From positions 1 through 64,000 of the forward strand of contig CP023454.1 of NCBI GenBank assembly GCA_002356635.1: a DNA stretch of 64,000 bases, given 5' to 3'. Positions 34,934 to 44,868 of the stretch are shown here, in pieces (within the stretch, counting starts at the first letter, position 1; every line of letters starts with the position of its first letter). Under the pieces are notes generated by a model that had not been told where the DNA came from, made no database searches, and saw only the letters and a list, made by a program, of their open reading frames with translations. Origin of the DNA: Rhodobacteraceae bacterium QY30. GTDB taxonomy: Bacteria; Pseudomonadota; Alphaproteobacteria; Rhodobacterales; Rhodobacteraceae. Position numbers and translations under genes: made by a program.

Positions 34934-37564
34934 ATGACCGACACCGTCACGCCGATGATGGCGCAATATCTGAAGATCAAGGCCGCCCATCCCGGCGCCC
35001 TTCTGTTCTACAGGATGGGCGACTTTTACGAGATGTTCTTCGACGATGCCGAAGCGGCGGCGGCGGCGCTGGACATTGCCCTGACCAAGCGCGGCACCCA
35101 CCTGGGACAGCCGATCCCGATGTGCGGCGTGCCCGTCCACGCGTCGGAAGGCTATCTGCTGACGTTGATCCGCAAGGGTTTTCGCGTCGCGATTGCCGAA
35201 CAGATGGAAGACCCGGCCGAAGCGAAGAAACGCGGCTCGAAATCAGTGGTGGCGCGCGATGTCGTGCGCCTGGTCACCCCCGGCACCCTGACCGAGGACA
35301 GCCTGCTGGAAGCGCGGCGTCACAACTTCCTGGCCGCCTGGGCCGAGGTGCGCGACGAAGCGGCGCTTGCGTGGGTCGACATTTCCACGGGCGAGTTGCG
35401 GGTCGCTCCCTGCCCGCTTTCACGCCTTTCGCCGGAACTCGCCCGCCTGGCCCCGCGTGAATTGCTGGTTGCCGACGGCCGGGATGGGGATCTGGCTGGA
35501 ATGGTGACGGATTTCGGCATTGCCCTGACCCCCTTGGCGCGCAGCGGATTTGACAGCCAGGGTGCGGATCGAAGGCTTTGCGCCCACTATCAGGTCGCAA
35601 CCCTGGACGCGTTTGGCAGCTTCACTCGCGCCGAACTGTCGGCCCTGGGCGCGGTTCTGGAGTATCTGGACCTGACGCAACGCGGAAAACTGCCCCTGTT
35701 GCAACCACCCGTGCGCGAGGAAGCCGGTCAGGTCATGCAGATCGATGCCGCCACGCGCCGGAACCTGGAACTGACACAGGCGTTGTCGGGCGGGCGCGAT
35801 GGGTCGCTTCTGGCGGCCATTGACAGGACCGTGACAGCCGGCGGTGCGCGCCTGTTGGAGAGACGACTTTCCGCCCCTTCCCGAGACTTGGCCGAAATCC
35901 GGGCACGGCACGAAACCATCGGATTCCTGCTGGAACAGAGCCGTTTTTGCGAGGATTTGCGCCAGATCTTGCGCCGCTGTCCCGACATGGATCGCGCCTT
36001 GTCGCGCCTGGCCCTTGACCGGGGCGGGCCGCGCGACCTGGCGGCGGTCCGAACCGCGTTGATCCAGGCGGGCGACCTGGCAAAGTTGCTTTGGAATACC
36101 CCCGTGGCGGGACTGGCCCGGCAAGCGGGGCTTTTGACGGGTTTCGAGGAACTGGTGGGCATTCTGGACGCCGCGCTGGTGCCGGAACCGCCGCTTCTGT
36201 TGCGTGACGGCGGATTCATCGCCAACGGCTTCGACGCCGAACTGGATGAAACCCGCGCCCTGCGCGACGAGGGTCGAAGCGTGATTGCGCGGATGCAGGC
36301 CGACTACATCGCGCAGAGCGGAATTCAGAGCCTGAAGATCAAGCACAACAATGTGCTTGGCTATTTCATCGAGATCACCAGCACCCACGCGGAACGGATG
36401 CTGGCGCCACCGTTGAACGAAACCTTCATCCATCGTCAGACCACGGCCAATCAGGTTCGCTTCACGACCCTGCCCCTTTCCGAGCTTGAGACGCGGATTC
36501 TGAACTCGGCCAACCACGCGCTGGAGATTGAAAAACGTCTCTATGAAAGCCTGAAACAAGCCATTCTGGACCGCTCTGCCGTGATTTTCGGCGCGGCGCG
36601 CGCGATTGCCGAGGTCGATCTGGCCTGCGCCTTTGCCGATCTGGCATCGGGGCTGGATTGGTGTGCACCGCAGATGGACGACAGCCGCGCCTTTCAGGTG
36701 GAAGGCGGGCGGCACCCGGTGGTCGAACGTGCGCTGACCCGTTCCGGGGAAGTCTTCGTGGCAAATGACTGCGGGCTGAGCAGTGGCGACACGCCCGCAA
36801 TCTGGCTGCTGACCGGACCGAACATGGCGGGCAAATCGACCTTCCTGCGCCAGAATGCGCTGATCGCCTTGCTTGCCCAGGCCGGCAGCTATGTTCCGGC
36901 CCGAAAGGCACGGATCGGGATCGTCAGCCAGTTGTTCAGCCGCGTGGGTGCAGCCGACGATCTGGCCCGGGGCCGGTCGACCTTCATGGTGGAAATGGTC
37001 GAGACGGCCGCGATCCTGAATCAGGCGGACGACCGGTCCTTGGTGATCCTGGACGAGATCGGCCGCGGGACGGCGACCTATGACGGCCTGTCCATCGCCT
37101 GGGCGGTGATGGAACACCTGCATTCCGCGAACCGCTGCCGCGCGCTGTTTGCCACGCATTACCATGAGATGACGGCGCTGGCAGCCAAGCTGCCGGGCGT
37201 CGAGAACGCCACTGTGACGGTGCGGGAATGGAACGGCGACGTGGTCTTCCTGCACGAGGTGCGCAAGGGTGCGGCAGACCGGTCCTACGGTGTGCAGGTG
37301 GCCCGTCTTGCGGGTTTGCCCGAGGCGGTGATCGACCGCGCCCGGGATGTTCTGCATCAGCTGGAATCTGGCGAGCGGCAAAACGCAAGCCAGCGTCAGA
37401 GCCTGATCGACGACCTGCCCCTGTTCCGCGTCGCGCCCGCCTCCTCACCCGTCGCGAAGGTGGAATCACAGGTGGAACGGCGGTTGTCCGAGCTTTCGCC
37501 CGATGAGCTTTCTCCGAGGGAGGCGCTGCAGGCGTTGTATGAGTTGAAGGCGCTGCTGGGGTAA
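34934..37564 (+). CDS. mutS: DNA mismatch repair protein MutS
   Basis: 876-residue mismatch sensor ATPase. The mismatch-recognition motif [11 protein letters not shown] near residue 28 includes the Phe-x-Glu wedge. Walker [10 protein letters not shown] is at about 628-636, followed by [15 protein letters not shown], Walker [17 protein letters not shown] and the FATHYHEM switch. A C-terminal dimerisation tail (about 800-876) is present. The extra upstream frame is not MutS-like, so ATG 34934 is used. Convergent with grpE. Confidence 0.97.
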   Translation: MTDTVTPMMAQYLKIKAAHPGALLFYRMGDFYEMFFDDAEAAAAALDIALTKRGTHLGQPIPMCGVPVHASEGYLLTLIRKGFRVAIAEQMEDPAEAKKRGSKSVVARDVVRLVTPGTLTEDSLLEARRHNFLAAWAEVRDEAALAWVDISTGELRVAPCPLSRLSPELARLAPRELLVADGRDGDLAGMVTDFGIALTPLARSGFDSQGADRRLCAHYQVATLDAFGSFTRAELSALGAVLEYLDLTQRGKLPLLQPPVREEAGQVMQIDAATRRNLELTQALSGGRDGSLLAAIDRTVTAGGARLLERRLSAPSRDLAEIRARHETIGFLLEQSRFCEDLRQILRRCPDMDRALSRLALDRGGPRDLAAVRTALIQAGDLAKLLWNTPVAGLARQAGLLTGFEELVGILDAALVPEPPLLLRDGGFIANGFDAELDETRALRDEGRSVIARMQADYIAQSGIQSLKIKHNNVLGYFIEITSTHAERMLAPPLNETFIHRQTTANQVRFTTLPLSELETRILNSANHALEIEKRLYESLKQAILDRSAVIFGAARAIAEVDLACAFADLASGLDWCAPQMDDSRAFQVEGGRHPVVERALTRSGEVFVANDCGLSSGDTPAIWLLTGPNMAGKSTFLRQNALIALLAQAGSYVPARKARIGIVSQLFSRVGAADDLARGRSTFMVEMVETAAILNQADDRSLVILDEIGRGTATYDGLSIAWAVMEHLHSANRCRALFATHYHEMTALAAKLPGVENATVTVREWNGDVVFLHEVRKGAADRSYGVQVARLAGLPEAVIDRARDVLHQLESGERQNASQRQSLIDDLPLFRVAPASSPVAKVESQVERRLSELSPDELSPREALQALYELKALLG

Positions 37565-37590
37565 AGAAAAAAGGGGGCCGATGGCCCCCT
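37565..37590 (-). terminator. Intrinsic terminator of grpE
   Basis: 8-bp arms AGGGGGCC (37572-37579) / GGCCCCCT (37583-37590) with a 3-nt loop. On the minus strand the stem is followed by TTTTTTCTTT, a classic U-tract, just after the grpE stop. The same stem lies right after the mutS stop and may also slow transcription from that side. Confidence 0.9.
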
Positions 37591-37593
37591 GCG

Positions 37594-38142
37594 TCACGAC
37601 TTGGGCGTTGAACTGACGCCCACCTGCGCGGGACGCAGCAGGCGATCATGAAGCATGAAGCCTTCCGTCATCACCTGGATGATGTCGCCCGCCTTGGTGC
37701 CTGGCAGCGGCGCTTCGAACATCGCCTGGTGCAGCTGCGGATCAAAGCTGTCACCGGTCTGCGGGTTGACCGGTTTCATTCCGTGGCGATTGAAGGTGTT
37801 CAAAAGCTCTCGCAGGGTCAGTTCCACACCTTCGACCAGGGCTTTGGTGGCCGGGTCGTCCTTGGCATCGCCAGCCGTATCCAGCGCGCGGCGCAAGTTG
37901 TCATAGACCGGCAGAAGATCCCGGGCGAGCTTCGATCCGCCATATTGCTCCGCTTCGCGCCGATCGCGTTCGCCGCGTTTGCGAATATTCTCGGCATCGG
38001 CCAGCGCGCGCATGTAGCGGTCCCGGAACTCGTCGCGTTCCGCCCGCAGCGCCTCGATCTCGGCATCCATCCCGTCCAGCGACAGCGGATCGTTGATCTG
38101 GGCCTGATCTTCGGCCAGTTCGTCTTTCTTCATATCGGTCAT
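37594..38142 (-). CDS. grpE: Nucleotide exchange factor GrpE
   Basis: 182-residue DnaK co-chaperone. An acidic disordered N-terminus and long coiled coil (about 25-75, RDRYMRALADAENIRKR is the family signature) precede the C-terminal beta domain (NTFNRHGMKPVNP, FDPQLHQAMFE and GFMLHDRLLRPAQVGVS). Starts 6 bp after hrcA, forming an hrcA-grpE heat-shock operon. Confidence 0.96.
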   Translation of the reverse strand: MTDMKKDELAEDQAQINDPLSLDGMDAEIEALRAERDEFRDRYMRALADAENIRKRGERDRREAEQYGGSKLARDLLPVYDNLRRALDTAGDAKDDPATKALVEGVELTLRELLNTFNRHGMKPVNPQTGDSFDPQLHQAMFEAPLPGTKAGDIIQVMTEGFMLHDRLLRPAQVGVSSTPKS

Positions 38143-38148
38143 GCGTCT

Positions 38149-39216
38149 TTACCCCTTCTGCTTGCCCGACAACATTCGCCCGACAAGCTGCGCCGTATAG
38201 TCGACGATCGGCACGATGCGGCCATAATTCAACCGCGTCGGCCCGATGACACCCACGGCACCGATGATCTTCCGGTCAGCGTTCATATAGGGAGAGACCA
38301 CCAGAGAGGAACCCGAAAGTGAGAAAAGTTTGTTTTCCGACCCGATGAAGATGCGCACGCCTTCGCCCGCATCGGTCAGGTCAAGGAATTCGGCGATGTC
38401 GCGCTTGCGTTCCAGATCGTCAAACAGGGTGCGGATCCGTGTCAGATCGGTTTCGTCCGCATGATCCAGCAAGTTGGACCGGCCGCGCACGATCAGGCGT
38501 TCGGTCGTCTCGCCCGGGTTTTCCCAGACAGCCAGACCGCTTTCCACCATATCGCGCGCCAGATCGTTCAGTTCCTGACGGCGCGCGGCGATCTGCTGAC
38601 GGATGTGACTGCGCAGTTCCGACAGGGTCCGCCCCTCGGCCAGGGCATTAAGGAAATTCGCCGCCTCGCGCATCGAGGATGGCGTCTGCCCGGCCGGCGG
38701 AGTGAACACGCGGTTTTCGACCTGGCCGTCTGCGAAGACCAGCACGACCAGTGCGCGCCCCGGCGCCAGGCTCACAAACTCGATATGCCGGATCGGCGCT
38801 TCATGCTTGGGGGTCAGGACAAGGCTTGCGCCGTGGGTGATGCCCGACAGGGCAGCGCCGACGCGGTCCAGCAGGTGCGCAACATCGGTTTCGCCTTCAC
38901 CGACGGTCGAATCGATGGCATCCCGGTCCTTGTCGGAAACAGTTCCCACCTCCATCAGGCCGTCGATGAACATCCGCAGGCCCAGTTGTGTCGGAACGCG
39001 TCCGGCCGAGACATGCGGACTGTCCAGAAGGCCGAGGAACTCCAGATCCTGCATGACATTGCGGATCGTGGCCGCCGACAATTTCTCCGAGAAGTTCCGC
39101 GTCAGCGCCCGTGATCCAACCGGATCCCCGGTTTCCAGATAAGCCTCGACAACGCGCCGAAACACCTCGCGCGAGCGGTCGTTCATGTCCGAGATTAGGC
39201 TCACACCATCCGTCAT
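38149..39216 (-). CDS. hrcA: Heat-inducible transcription repressor HrcA
   Basis: 355-residue repressor that binds CIRCE operators of groESL/dnaK genes. The winged-helix N-terminus reads [11 protein letters not shown]-like, with [15 protein letters not shown] and [18 protein letters not shown]; the C-terminal dimerisation/ligand domain includes IFIGSENKL. The ATG at 39216 keeps ISDMNDRS, matching family N-termini; ATG 39186 is an alternative. No CIRCE repeat is visible upstream, so autoregulation is not evident. Divergent from rph, 103 bp. Confidence 0.93.
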   Translation of the reverse strand: MTDGVSLISDMNDRSREVFRRVVEAYLETGDPVGSRALTRNFSEKLSAATIRNVMQDLEFLGLLDSPHVSAGRVPTQLGLRMFIDGLMEVGTVSDKDRDAIDSTVGEGETDVAHLLDRVGAALSGITHGASLVLTPKHEAPIRHIEFVSLAPGRALVVLVFADGQVENRVFTPPAGQTPSSMREAANFLNALAEGRTLSELRSHIRQQIAARRQELNDLARDMVESGLAVWENPGETTERLIVRGRSNLLDHADETDLTRIRTLFDDLERKRDIAEFLDLTDAGEGVRIFIGSENKLFSLSGSSLVVSPYMNADRKIIGAVGVIGPTRLNYGRIVPIVDYTAQLVGRMLSGKQKG

Positions 39217-39319
39217 GCTGGAAATAAAGGCATTCTGCCCGCCTTCGTCAATCGGTGCCGGGGTTGCATCGACGGCGCCTGCCGCCTTAATGGGGCCAAC
39301 CATCGGGAAAGGACAGACC

Positions 39320-40030
39320 ATGCGGCCTTCGGGACGGAAACTGGACGAAATGCGCGCCATCTCCATTGAGACGGGCGTGACCAAACACGCGGAAGGATCT
39401 TGCCTGATCCGCTGCGGCGATACCCATGTCCTGTGCACGGCGACGATCGAGGACAAGGCGCCTTCGTTCCTGAAGGGCACGGGCCTGGGCTGGGTCACGG
39501 CGGAATACGGAATGCTGCCCCGCGCCACGAACAGCCGTAACCGTCGCGAAGCCGCTGCGGGCAAGCAATCGGGCCGCACGCAGGAAATCCAGCGCCTGAT
39601 CGGCCGCGCCCTGCGGGCGGGCGTTGACCGCGTTGCCTTGGGCGAACGCCAGATCGTCATCGACTGCGACGTGATCCAGGCAGACGGGGGGACACGCTGT
39701 GCCTCGATCACCGGGGGTTGGGTTGCGCTGCGTCTGGCAGTGAACAAGCTGTTGAAGGCTGGTGTCATCCAAAGCGATCCGCTGGTCGATCACGTCGCGG
39801 CGGTGTCCTGCGGGATCTATGCCGGGCAGCCGGTCGTCGATCTGGACTATCTGGAGGACAGCGAGGCCGGGACGGATGGCAACTTCATCCTGACGGGCCG
39901 CAACCGGCTGGTTGAAGTTCAGATGTCGGCCGAAGGCGCGACCTTCAGCCGCGAGGAAATGACCCGGCTGCTGGATCTGGCGGAAGCCGGAATCGCGCAA
40001 CTGGTCGCAGCGCAGAAAGCCGCCATCTGA
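39320..40030 (+). CDS. rph: Ribonuclease PH
   Basis: 236-residue phosphorolytic 3'-5' exonuclease trimming tRNA precursors. Begins [52 protein letters not shown] and [21 protein letters not shown] are strongly conserved catalytic and phosphate-binding blocks. GGAC precedes the ATG. First gene of rph-rdgB-ridA-like-hemW; overlaps rdgB by 1 nt. Confidence 0.97.
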   Translation: MRPSGRKLDEMRAISIETGVTKHAEGSCLIRCGDTHVLCTATIEDKAPSFLKGTGLGWVTAEYGMLPRATNSRNRREAAAGKQSGRTQEIQRLIGRALRAGVDRVALGERQIVIDCDVIQADGGTRCASITGGWVALRLAVNKLLKAGVIQSDPLVDHVAAVSCGIYAGQPVVDLDYLEDSEAGTDGNFILTGRNRLVEVQMSAEGATFSREEMTRLLDLAEAGIAQLVAAQKAAI

Positions 40031-40638
40031 TGCGGCGTTTCACGGGAAACCGTCTGCTGGTGGCGACCCACAACAAGGGCAAGCTGGCCGAAATCGCGGC
40101 CCTGCTTGCCCCATATGGCATCACCTGCGTGGGCGCGGCCGAGTTGGGCCTGGCCGAGCCGGACGAAACCGAGACCACCTTCATCGGGAATGCCCGGATC
40201 AAGGCCCACGCCGCTGCGAAGGCGACGGGCCTGCCGGCGCTGGCAGACGATTCCGGCATCGAATGTGACGGGCTGAACGGCGCGCCCGGTGTCTACACGG
40301 CCGACTGGGCCGAAACACCCACCGGCCGCGATTTCCATATGGCTATGCGCAAGACCTGGGATGCGCTAGAGGCTGCCGATGCGCCCTTCCCGCGCACCGC
40401 GCGCTTTCGTTCCACCCTGGTTCTGGCCTGGCCGGACGGTGAGGACCAGGTGTTCGAAGGCAAGGTTGAAGGCCAGGTGGTATGGCCGATGCGGGGCGAA
40501 CATGGGCATGGATATGATCCGATGTTCCAGCCCGACGGCTACAGCATCACCTTCGGAGAGATGGACCCCGCCGAAAAGAACCGCATCAGTCACCGCGCCG
40601 ATGCGTTTTCGAAACTTGTTACATGCTTTGGAGGTTGA
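40030..40638 (+). CDS. rdgB: dITP/XTP pyrophosphatase (HAM1/RdgB)
   Basis: 202-residue house-cleaning enzyme hydrolysing dITP, ITP and XTP. LLVATHNKGKLAEIAALL at the N-terminus, ADDSGIECDGLNGAPGVYTADW in the middle and GHGYDPMFQPDGY near the C-terminus are signature segments. TGATG coupling with rph is conserved in many bacteria. An imperfect parS-like 16-mer overlaps its first codons. Confidence 0.96.
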   Translation: MRRFTGNRLLVATHNKGKLAEIAALLAPYGITCVGAAELGLAEPDETETTFIGNARIKAHAAAKATGLPALADDSGIECDGLNGAPGVYTADWAETPTGRDFHMAMRKTWDALEAADAPFPRTARFRSTLVLAWPDGEDQVFEGKVEGQVVWPMRGEHGHGYDPMFQPDGYSITFGEMDPAEKNRISHRADAFSKLVTCFGG

Positions 40639-40639
40639 A

Positions 40640-41023
40640 ATGTCTGATCGGAAGAACATCTCGGGCGGCTCGCCCTACGAACCGAAACTGGGCTATTCCC
40701 GCGCTGTCGTGCAAGGCGACTGGTGCTTCGTCGCCGGAACCACGGGGGCGGATCCGGTGTCCAAGACTTATCCCGACAGCGTTCTGGATCAGGCCCGCAA
40801 CACGCTGGCAACGATCAAGTCCGTTCTGGAGGGTGCTGGATTTGGCCTGAAGGATGTGGTGCGCGCCAATTACATCATCACCGATGCTTCCTACATGGAA
40901 GAGATCATCCCTGCCCTGTCGGAGACCTTTGGCGATATCCGTCCGGCGGCGACGATGATCGTCGCCGGCCTGGTCAATCCGGCGATGAAGGTCGAAATCG
41001 AAGTCACGGCCTTCAAGGGCTGA
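40640..41023 (+). CDS. RidA/YjgF-family protein (possibly non-deaminase)
   Basis: 127-residue YjgF/YER057c/UK114 fold protein. FVAGTTGAD, ARNTLATIKSVLEGAGFGLKDVVRANYIITD and VEIEVTAF are family features. At the position of the enamine/imine deaminase arginine (usually PxRxxV) it reads RPAATMIVAG, with Ala in place of Arg, so it probably belongs to an Arg-less Rid subfamily with unknown activity. GGAGG lies 4 nt before the ATG and only 1 bp separates it from rdgB. Confidence 0.85.
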   Translation: MSDRKNISGGSPYEPKLGYSRAVVQGDWCFVAGTTGADPVSKTYPDSVLDQARNTLATIKSVLEGAGFGLKDVVRANYIITDASYMEEIIPALSETFGDIRPAATMIVAGLVNPAMKVEIEVTAFKG

Positions 41024-41031
41024 GAGGACAA

Positions 41032-42183
41032 ATGGAAGATTGGCGGAACGGCGGGTTCGGACTGTATCTGCACTGGCCGTTCTGCGCCTCGAAATGCCCC
41101 TATTGCGATTTCAACAGCCACGTTGCGGCGCAAATCGACGAATCCCGCTGGAACAGAGCCTTTTTGTCCGAAATTGCGCGCGTGGCAGAACTCACCCCGG
41201 GGCGGGTCCTCAACACCGTGTTCTTCGGTGGTGGAACGCCTTCGTTGATGTCGCCCGACCTGGTTCAGTCGATCCTGGACAAGGTGCGTGGCCACTGGAC
41301 GCTGGCGAACGACGTGGAAATCACGCTGGAAGCAAACCCCGGCAGCGTCGAGGCCGGGCGCTTCCGCGGCTATGCGGATGCGGGCGTGAACCGTATCTCG
41401 ATGGGCGTGCAGTCGCTGAACGACGATGATCTGCGGCGCCTTGGCCGGTTGCACAGCGTCGCCGAAGCGCGCGCCGCCTTTGATGTGGCGCGCTCGGTCT
41501 TTGACCGGGTCAGTTTTGATCTGATCTACGCTCGCCAGGGTCAAACTGCGGACGCTTGGTGCAATGAACTGCGCGAAGCCCTGTCGATGGCGGTCGATCA
41601 CCTCTCCGTTTACCAACTGACTATCGAAGATGGCACGGCTTTCGGTGCCCGTTATGCAGCCGGCGGCTTGCGCGACCTGCCGGAAGACGACACCGCTGCC
41701 GATATGTATCTGATGACGCAGGAGGTTTGCGCGGCGCACGGAATGCCGGGCTATGAAGTCTCTAATCATGCCAAAATCGGCTCTGAAAGCCGCCACAACC
41801 TGATCTACTGGCGCTACGGCGACTATGCCGGGATTGGTCCGGGCGCACACGGACGTCTGACCCAAAACGGTGTCCGGCACGCGACCGAAGCGGTCCGGGC
41901 ACCTGGCGCGTGGCTGGCTCAGGTCGAAGCGCAAGGCCACGGCGAACTGGCGCCGGAGGCCCTGTCACCCGTCGATGCGGGAACCGAGTTTCTGTTGATG
42001 GGGTTGCGTCTGGCAGAGGGGATCGACCCCGAGCGATACGCTGCGATCAGCGGTAAGGTGCTGGACCGTGACACGATCACCCGGCTTGAGGAGATGGGAA
42101 TGTTGACCACCGGCACCCGCATCGCCGCGACGGACGCTGGCCGTGCGGTCTTGAATGCGGTCCTGCGGGAGTTGTTGGCCTGA
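41032..42183 (+). CDS. hemW: Radical SAM heme chaperone HemW-like
   Basis: 383-residue radical SAM protein. The [4Fe-4S] motif is Cys18-x3-Cys22-x2-Cys25 in CASKCPYCDF; the extra YLHWPFC context is HemW-like, and FFGGGTPSL, EANPGSVEAG and GVNRISMGVQSL are conserved. The segment usually LPGQT reads ARQGQT here. HemW binds heme and delivers it to respiratory enzymes; it is not a coproporphyrinogen oxidase. Overlaps the next gene by 1 nt. Confidence 0.93.
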   Translation: MEDWRNGGFGLYLHWPFCASKCPYCDFNSHVAAQIDESRWNRAFLSEIARVAELTPGRVLNTVFFGGGTPSLMSPDLVQSILDKVRGHWTLANDVEITLEANPGSVEAGRFRGYADAGVNRISMGVQSLNDDDLRRLGRLHSVAEARAAFDVARSVFDRVSFDLIYARQGQTADAWCNELREALSMAVDHLSVYQLTIEDGTAFGARYAAGGLRDLPEDDTAADMYLMTQEVCAAHGMPGYEVSNHAKIGSESRHNLIYWRYGDYAGIGPGAHGRLTQNGVRHATEAVRAPGAWLAQVEAQGHGELAPEALSPVDAGTEFLLMGLRLAEGIDPERYAAISGKVLDRDTITRLEEMGMLTTGTRIAATDAGRAVLNAVLRELLA

Positions 42184-42536
42184 TGCGCGCAATCTGGTTG
42201 TCGGGTGGCCTGATTGCGCTTGCGCTTGGATTTATCGGGCTGGCGCTGCCGATCGTGCCGACGGTCCCTTTCCTGCTTGTGGCGGCATTCTGTTTCGCAA
42301 GATCTTCGAAACGGCTGCATGACTGGCTGTTAGAGCATCAGCACTTTGGACCGCCGATCCGTGCCTGGAACGAAAACGGTGCCGTGCCACGTCACATAAA
42401 GGGTATCGCCTCAGCCTCGATCCTGGCTGGAGTGGCGATTTCCGCCTTTCTGGGGCTGCCGACCTGGGTGCTGATCACCCAGTTCGCCATCTTTCTGGGC
42501 GTGTCGCTGTTCCTTTGGACGCGCCCCGACGCCTGA
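42183..42536 (+). CDS. YbaN/DUF454 family inner-membrane protein
   Basis: 117-residue membrane protein with two or three transmembrane helices (about 2-36, 74-92, 96-112). GLALPIVPTVPFLLVAAFCFARSSKRLHDWLLEH and FGPPIRAWNENGAVPR-K-like blocks identify the DUF454/YbaN family, whose function is unknown. TGATG coupling places it last in the rph operon. Its stop codon directly abuts the end of convergent parB. Confidence 0.88.
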   Translation: MRAIWLSGGLIALALGFIGLALPIVPTVPFLLVAAFCFARSSKRLHDWLLEHQHFGPPIRAWNENGAVPRHIKGIASASILAGVAISAFLGLPTWVLITQFAIFLGVSLFLWTRPDA

Positions 42537-43436
42537 TCAGCGCGGCATGCTGAGCATCTGGCAAAGCTCGTCCAACTGATCCAGTCCGCTGTAGCGGATC
42601 GTTACGACACCGCCCTCCTCTCCCTTGTGGTCGATCGCTACTTTCATACCAAGGTTTGCGGACAAATCCTGTTCCAGCGCCCGGGTATCAGCATCCTTTT
42701 CGGTCGACTTTCCAGATCGCGCCGTCCCACCCCCCGCCTTCGCGCCCTGCGCCCCCTTGGCCAGGCGCTCGGTTTCGCGGACCGAAAGGCCCTCAGCAAT
42801 CACCTTCTTGGCCAGTTCGATCGGATTCTCGGCGGTGATCAGCGCCCGGGCATGTCCCGCAGTCAGCTTGCCTTCGCGCACCCAGGTCTGCACCGCCTCG
42901 GGCAGCGTCAGAAGGCGCAGCAGGTTGGCAATATGGCTCCGGCTTTTCGAAAGGGCCTCGGCCATCTTTTCCTGCGTATGTCCGAAGCGATCCATCAACT
43001 GCCGGTAGCCAAGCGCCTCTTCCAGCGCGTTCAGATCCGCGCGCTGGATGTTTTCGATGATGGCGATCTCCAGCACCTCGGTGTCGTCCAGTTCACGGAC
43101 AACCACGGGCACCTCATGCATCTGCGCCATCTGCGCAGCCCGCCAGCGGCGTTCTCCGGCGACGATTTCGTAGCTGTCTGGCTTGCGCTGATTGGGGCGG
43201 ACGATGATCGGCTGGATCATCCCTTTGGCGCGCAAGGAGGACGCAAGCTCATCCAGCGCCTCGGGTGAAAAGTCGCGGCGCGGCTGGTCCGGATTCGGGT
43301 CGAGCTTCTCCACCGGCAGCATCATGTCGGGCCGCCGCGGACGGCTTTCGCCGACCGGTTCCGCCAGATTGACGTCCGCCATCAGGGCAGACAGACCGCG
43401 GCCCAGACCGCGACGCTCAAGCTTCTTGTCGGACAT
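42537..43436 (-). CDS. parB: Chromosome-partitioning CTPase ParB
   Basis: 299-residue parS-binding CTPase clamp. The N-terminal domain has LDPNPDQPRRDFSPEALDEL and the CTP/arginine patch GERRWRAAQ (about 96-104); the HTH region includes GYRQLMDRFGHTQEKMAEALSKSRSHIANLLRLL (motif spans about 140-175). The C-terminal dimerisation domain follows a Lys/Gly-rich linker. It lies 9 bp after parA, and two perfect parS sites lie 1.4 and 3.3 kb away. Confidence 0.97.
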   Translation of the reverse strand: MSDKKLERRGLGRGLSALMADVNLAEPVGESRPRRPDMMLPVEKLDPNPDQPRRDFSPEALDELASSLRAKGMIQPIIVRPNQRKPDSYEIVAGERRWRAAQMAQMHEVPVVVRELDDTEVLEIAIIENIQRADLNALEEALGYRQLMDRFGHTQEKMAEALSKSRSHIANLLRLLTLPEAVQTWVREGKLTAGHARALITAENPIELAKKVIAEGLSVRETERLAKGAQGAKAGGGTARSGKSTEKDADTRALEQDLSANLGMKVAIDHKGEEGGVVTIRYSGLDQLDELCQMLSMPR

Positions 43437-43445
43437 GGATCCTCA

Positions 43446-44252
43446 CTAGGCCGGAATGCGGTGGCGATGACGCAGTTCCTGCGCCAAGGCACGATAAGCG
43501 GCGCTGCCCTTCGACAACGTGTCGTATGTCAGCACCGGAATGGCGTGTGAAGGTGCTTCGCTGACGCGGACATTGCGCGGAATGACCGTGCGGAACACCA
43601 CCTCGCCCAGCGTCGCCCGGGCATCAGCCTCGACCTGCTGGGACAAGTTGTTGCGGTTGTCAGCCATGGTCAGCACAACACCTTCGATACGAAGGTTCGG
43701 GTTTGCTGTTTGCCGCACTTCACGGATCGTCAGCATCAACTGCGACAGACCTTCCAGCGCGAAGAACTCGGCCTGAAGGGGCACCAGAACGGAATGCGCG
43801 GCCACCATCGCATTGACCGTCAGCAGACTGAGAGATGGCGGACAGTCCACCAGAACATAATCGAAACCATAAGCGTCAATCGCGGTCTGGCGAAGCGAGT
43901 CATGCAGCAGGAAGCTGCGCTTCTCGTTGGCCACAAGCGCAATGTCGGCCGATGACAGGTCTGTCGTCGCCGGGCACAGCCAGACACCCGCAGTGTTGGT
44001 CGGCCGGATCACCCGATCCAGCGGAGCTTCGTCGATCAGAAGGTCATAGGTCGTCATGCCACGATCGGCCGGTTCAACTCCAAGCCCCGTCGACGCGTTG
44101 CCTTGAGGATCCAGATCGACCAGCAGCACGCGATGTCCATGCTCGGCCAGCGCAGCCGCAAGATTGATTGCGGTCGTTGTCTTGCCCACGCCTCCTTTCT
44201 GGTTGGCAATGGCAATAATCTTGGGCCCCGGCGGGCGGGTTGGGTCAGACAC
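43446..44252 (-). CDS. parA: Chromosome-partitioning ATPase ParA (Soj)
   Basis: 268-residue deviant Walker ATPase that moves ParB-parS complexes over the nucleoid. KGGVGKTT at about 19-26 has the signature lysine; VDLDPQGNASTGLG, DYVLVDCPPSLSLLT and VLTMADNRNNLSQQV are family blocks. Its start overlaps the end of rsmG by 8 nt in the mnmG-rsmG-parA-parB order typical of origin regions. Confidence 0.97.
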   Translation of the reverse strand: MSDPTRPPGPKIIAIANQKGGVGKTTTAINLAAALAEHGHRVLLVDLDPQGNASTGLGVEPADRGMTTYDLLIDEAPLDRVIRPTNTAGVWLCPATTDLSSADIALVANEKRSFLLHDSLRQTAIDAYGFDYVLVDCPPSLSLLTVNAMVAAHSVLVPLQAEFFALEGLSQLMLTIREVRQTANPNLRIEGVVLTMADNRNNLSQQVEADARATLGEVVFRTVIPRNVRVSEAPSHAIPVLTYDTLSKGSAAYRALAQELRHRHRIPA

Positions 44253-44868
44253 GGGACAATCCTTCGATGGCCAGGATCACAGCGGCAGGGTCAGTCACGC
44301 TGCGGTGCTCTTGCAGCGAAAAACGCCATCTTGCACGCGCAATGTCAAGCTCCGCCTGTGCCCGCTCACCCTTTGGGAACAGCGCGAGGCCGCCCGGGGC
44401 CAGATGGCGTTCCGCATAGCCCAGCAGGACATCCAGCGGCGCAAGCGCCCGCGCGGAAACCACGTCTGCATCAAGCGGCGCCAGAACCTCGACCCGTGTT
44501 GTGTGGATGCGGGTTTTGACCTGCGTCTCGCGCGCAACGGTCCCCAGAAAGGCCGCCTTGCGTGCATCGCTTTCGACCAGAATCACCTGAAGCTCGGGTC
44601 GGGTCTCTGCCGCAAGGATCGCGATCACCATGCCTGGAAAGCCACCCCCGGAGCCAAAATCAGCCCAGCGTCTTGCGGTTTCCGGAGCAAGCGACCAAAG
44701 CTGGGCCGAATCTGCAAAGTGACGGGTCCACGCCTCATCCAGCGTAGACTTTGACACAAGATTTATGGAGGAATTCCACTTCGTTAGCAACCTGTAGTAG
44801 ACCTCTAGGCGAGCCAATGTTTCACGTGAAACATTGAACTGCCGAGCGAACTGTTCCTCTAACCTCAT
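44245..44868 (-). CDS. rsmG: 16S rRNA (guanine-N7) methyltransferase RsmG
   Basis: 207-residue SAM methyltransferase modifying G527 of 16S r[14 protein letters not shown] at about 71-81 is the SAM motif; [10 protein letters not shown] precedes it. Residues 12-17 (NVSRET) are encoded by a perfect parS site, a known feature of gidB genes next to parAB. It overlaps mnmG by 4 nt. Confidence 0.96.
   Translation of the reverse strand: MRLEEQFARQFNVSRETLARLEVYYRLLTKWNSSINLVSKSTLDEAWTRHFADSAQLWSLAPETARRWADFGSGGGFPGMVIAILAAETRPELQVILVESDARKAAFLGTVARETQVKTRIHTTRVEVLAPLDADVVSARALAPLDVLLGYAERHLAPGGLALFPKGERAQAELDIARARWRFSLQEHRSVTDPAAVILAIEGLSRV
44818..44833. promoter_or_regulatory. parS centromere-like site 1 (inside rsmG)
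   Basis: TGTTTCACGTGAAACA, an exact match to the 16-bp palindromic parS consensus bound by chromosomal ParB. It lies in the 5' coding part of rsmG, 0.6 kb upstream of parA and about 5.1-5.5 kb left of the candidate origin. Confidence 0.93.

Noticed and set aside
39217-39319. CIRCE operator between hrcA and rph
   Set aside because: No TTAGCACTC-N9-GAGTGCTAA-like inverted repeat is present.
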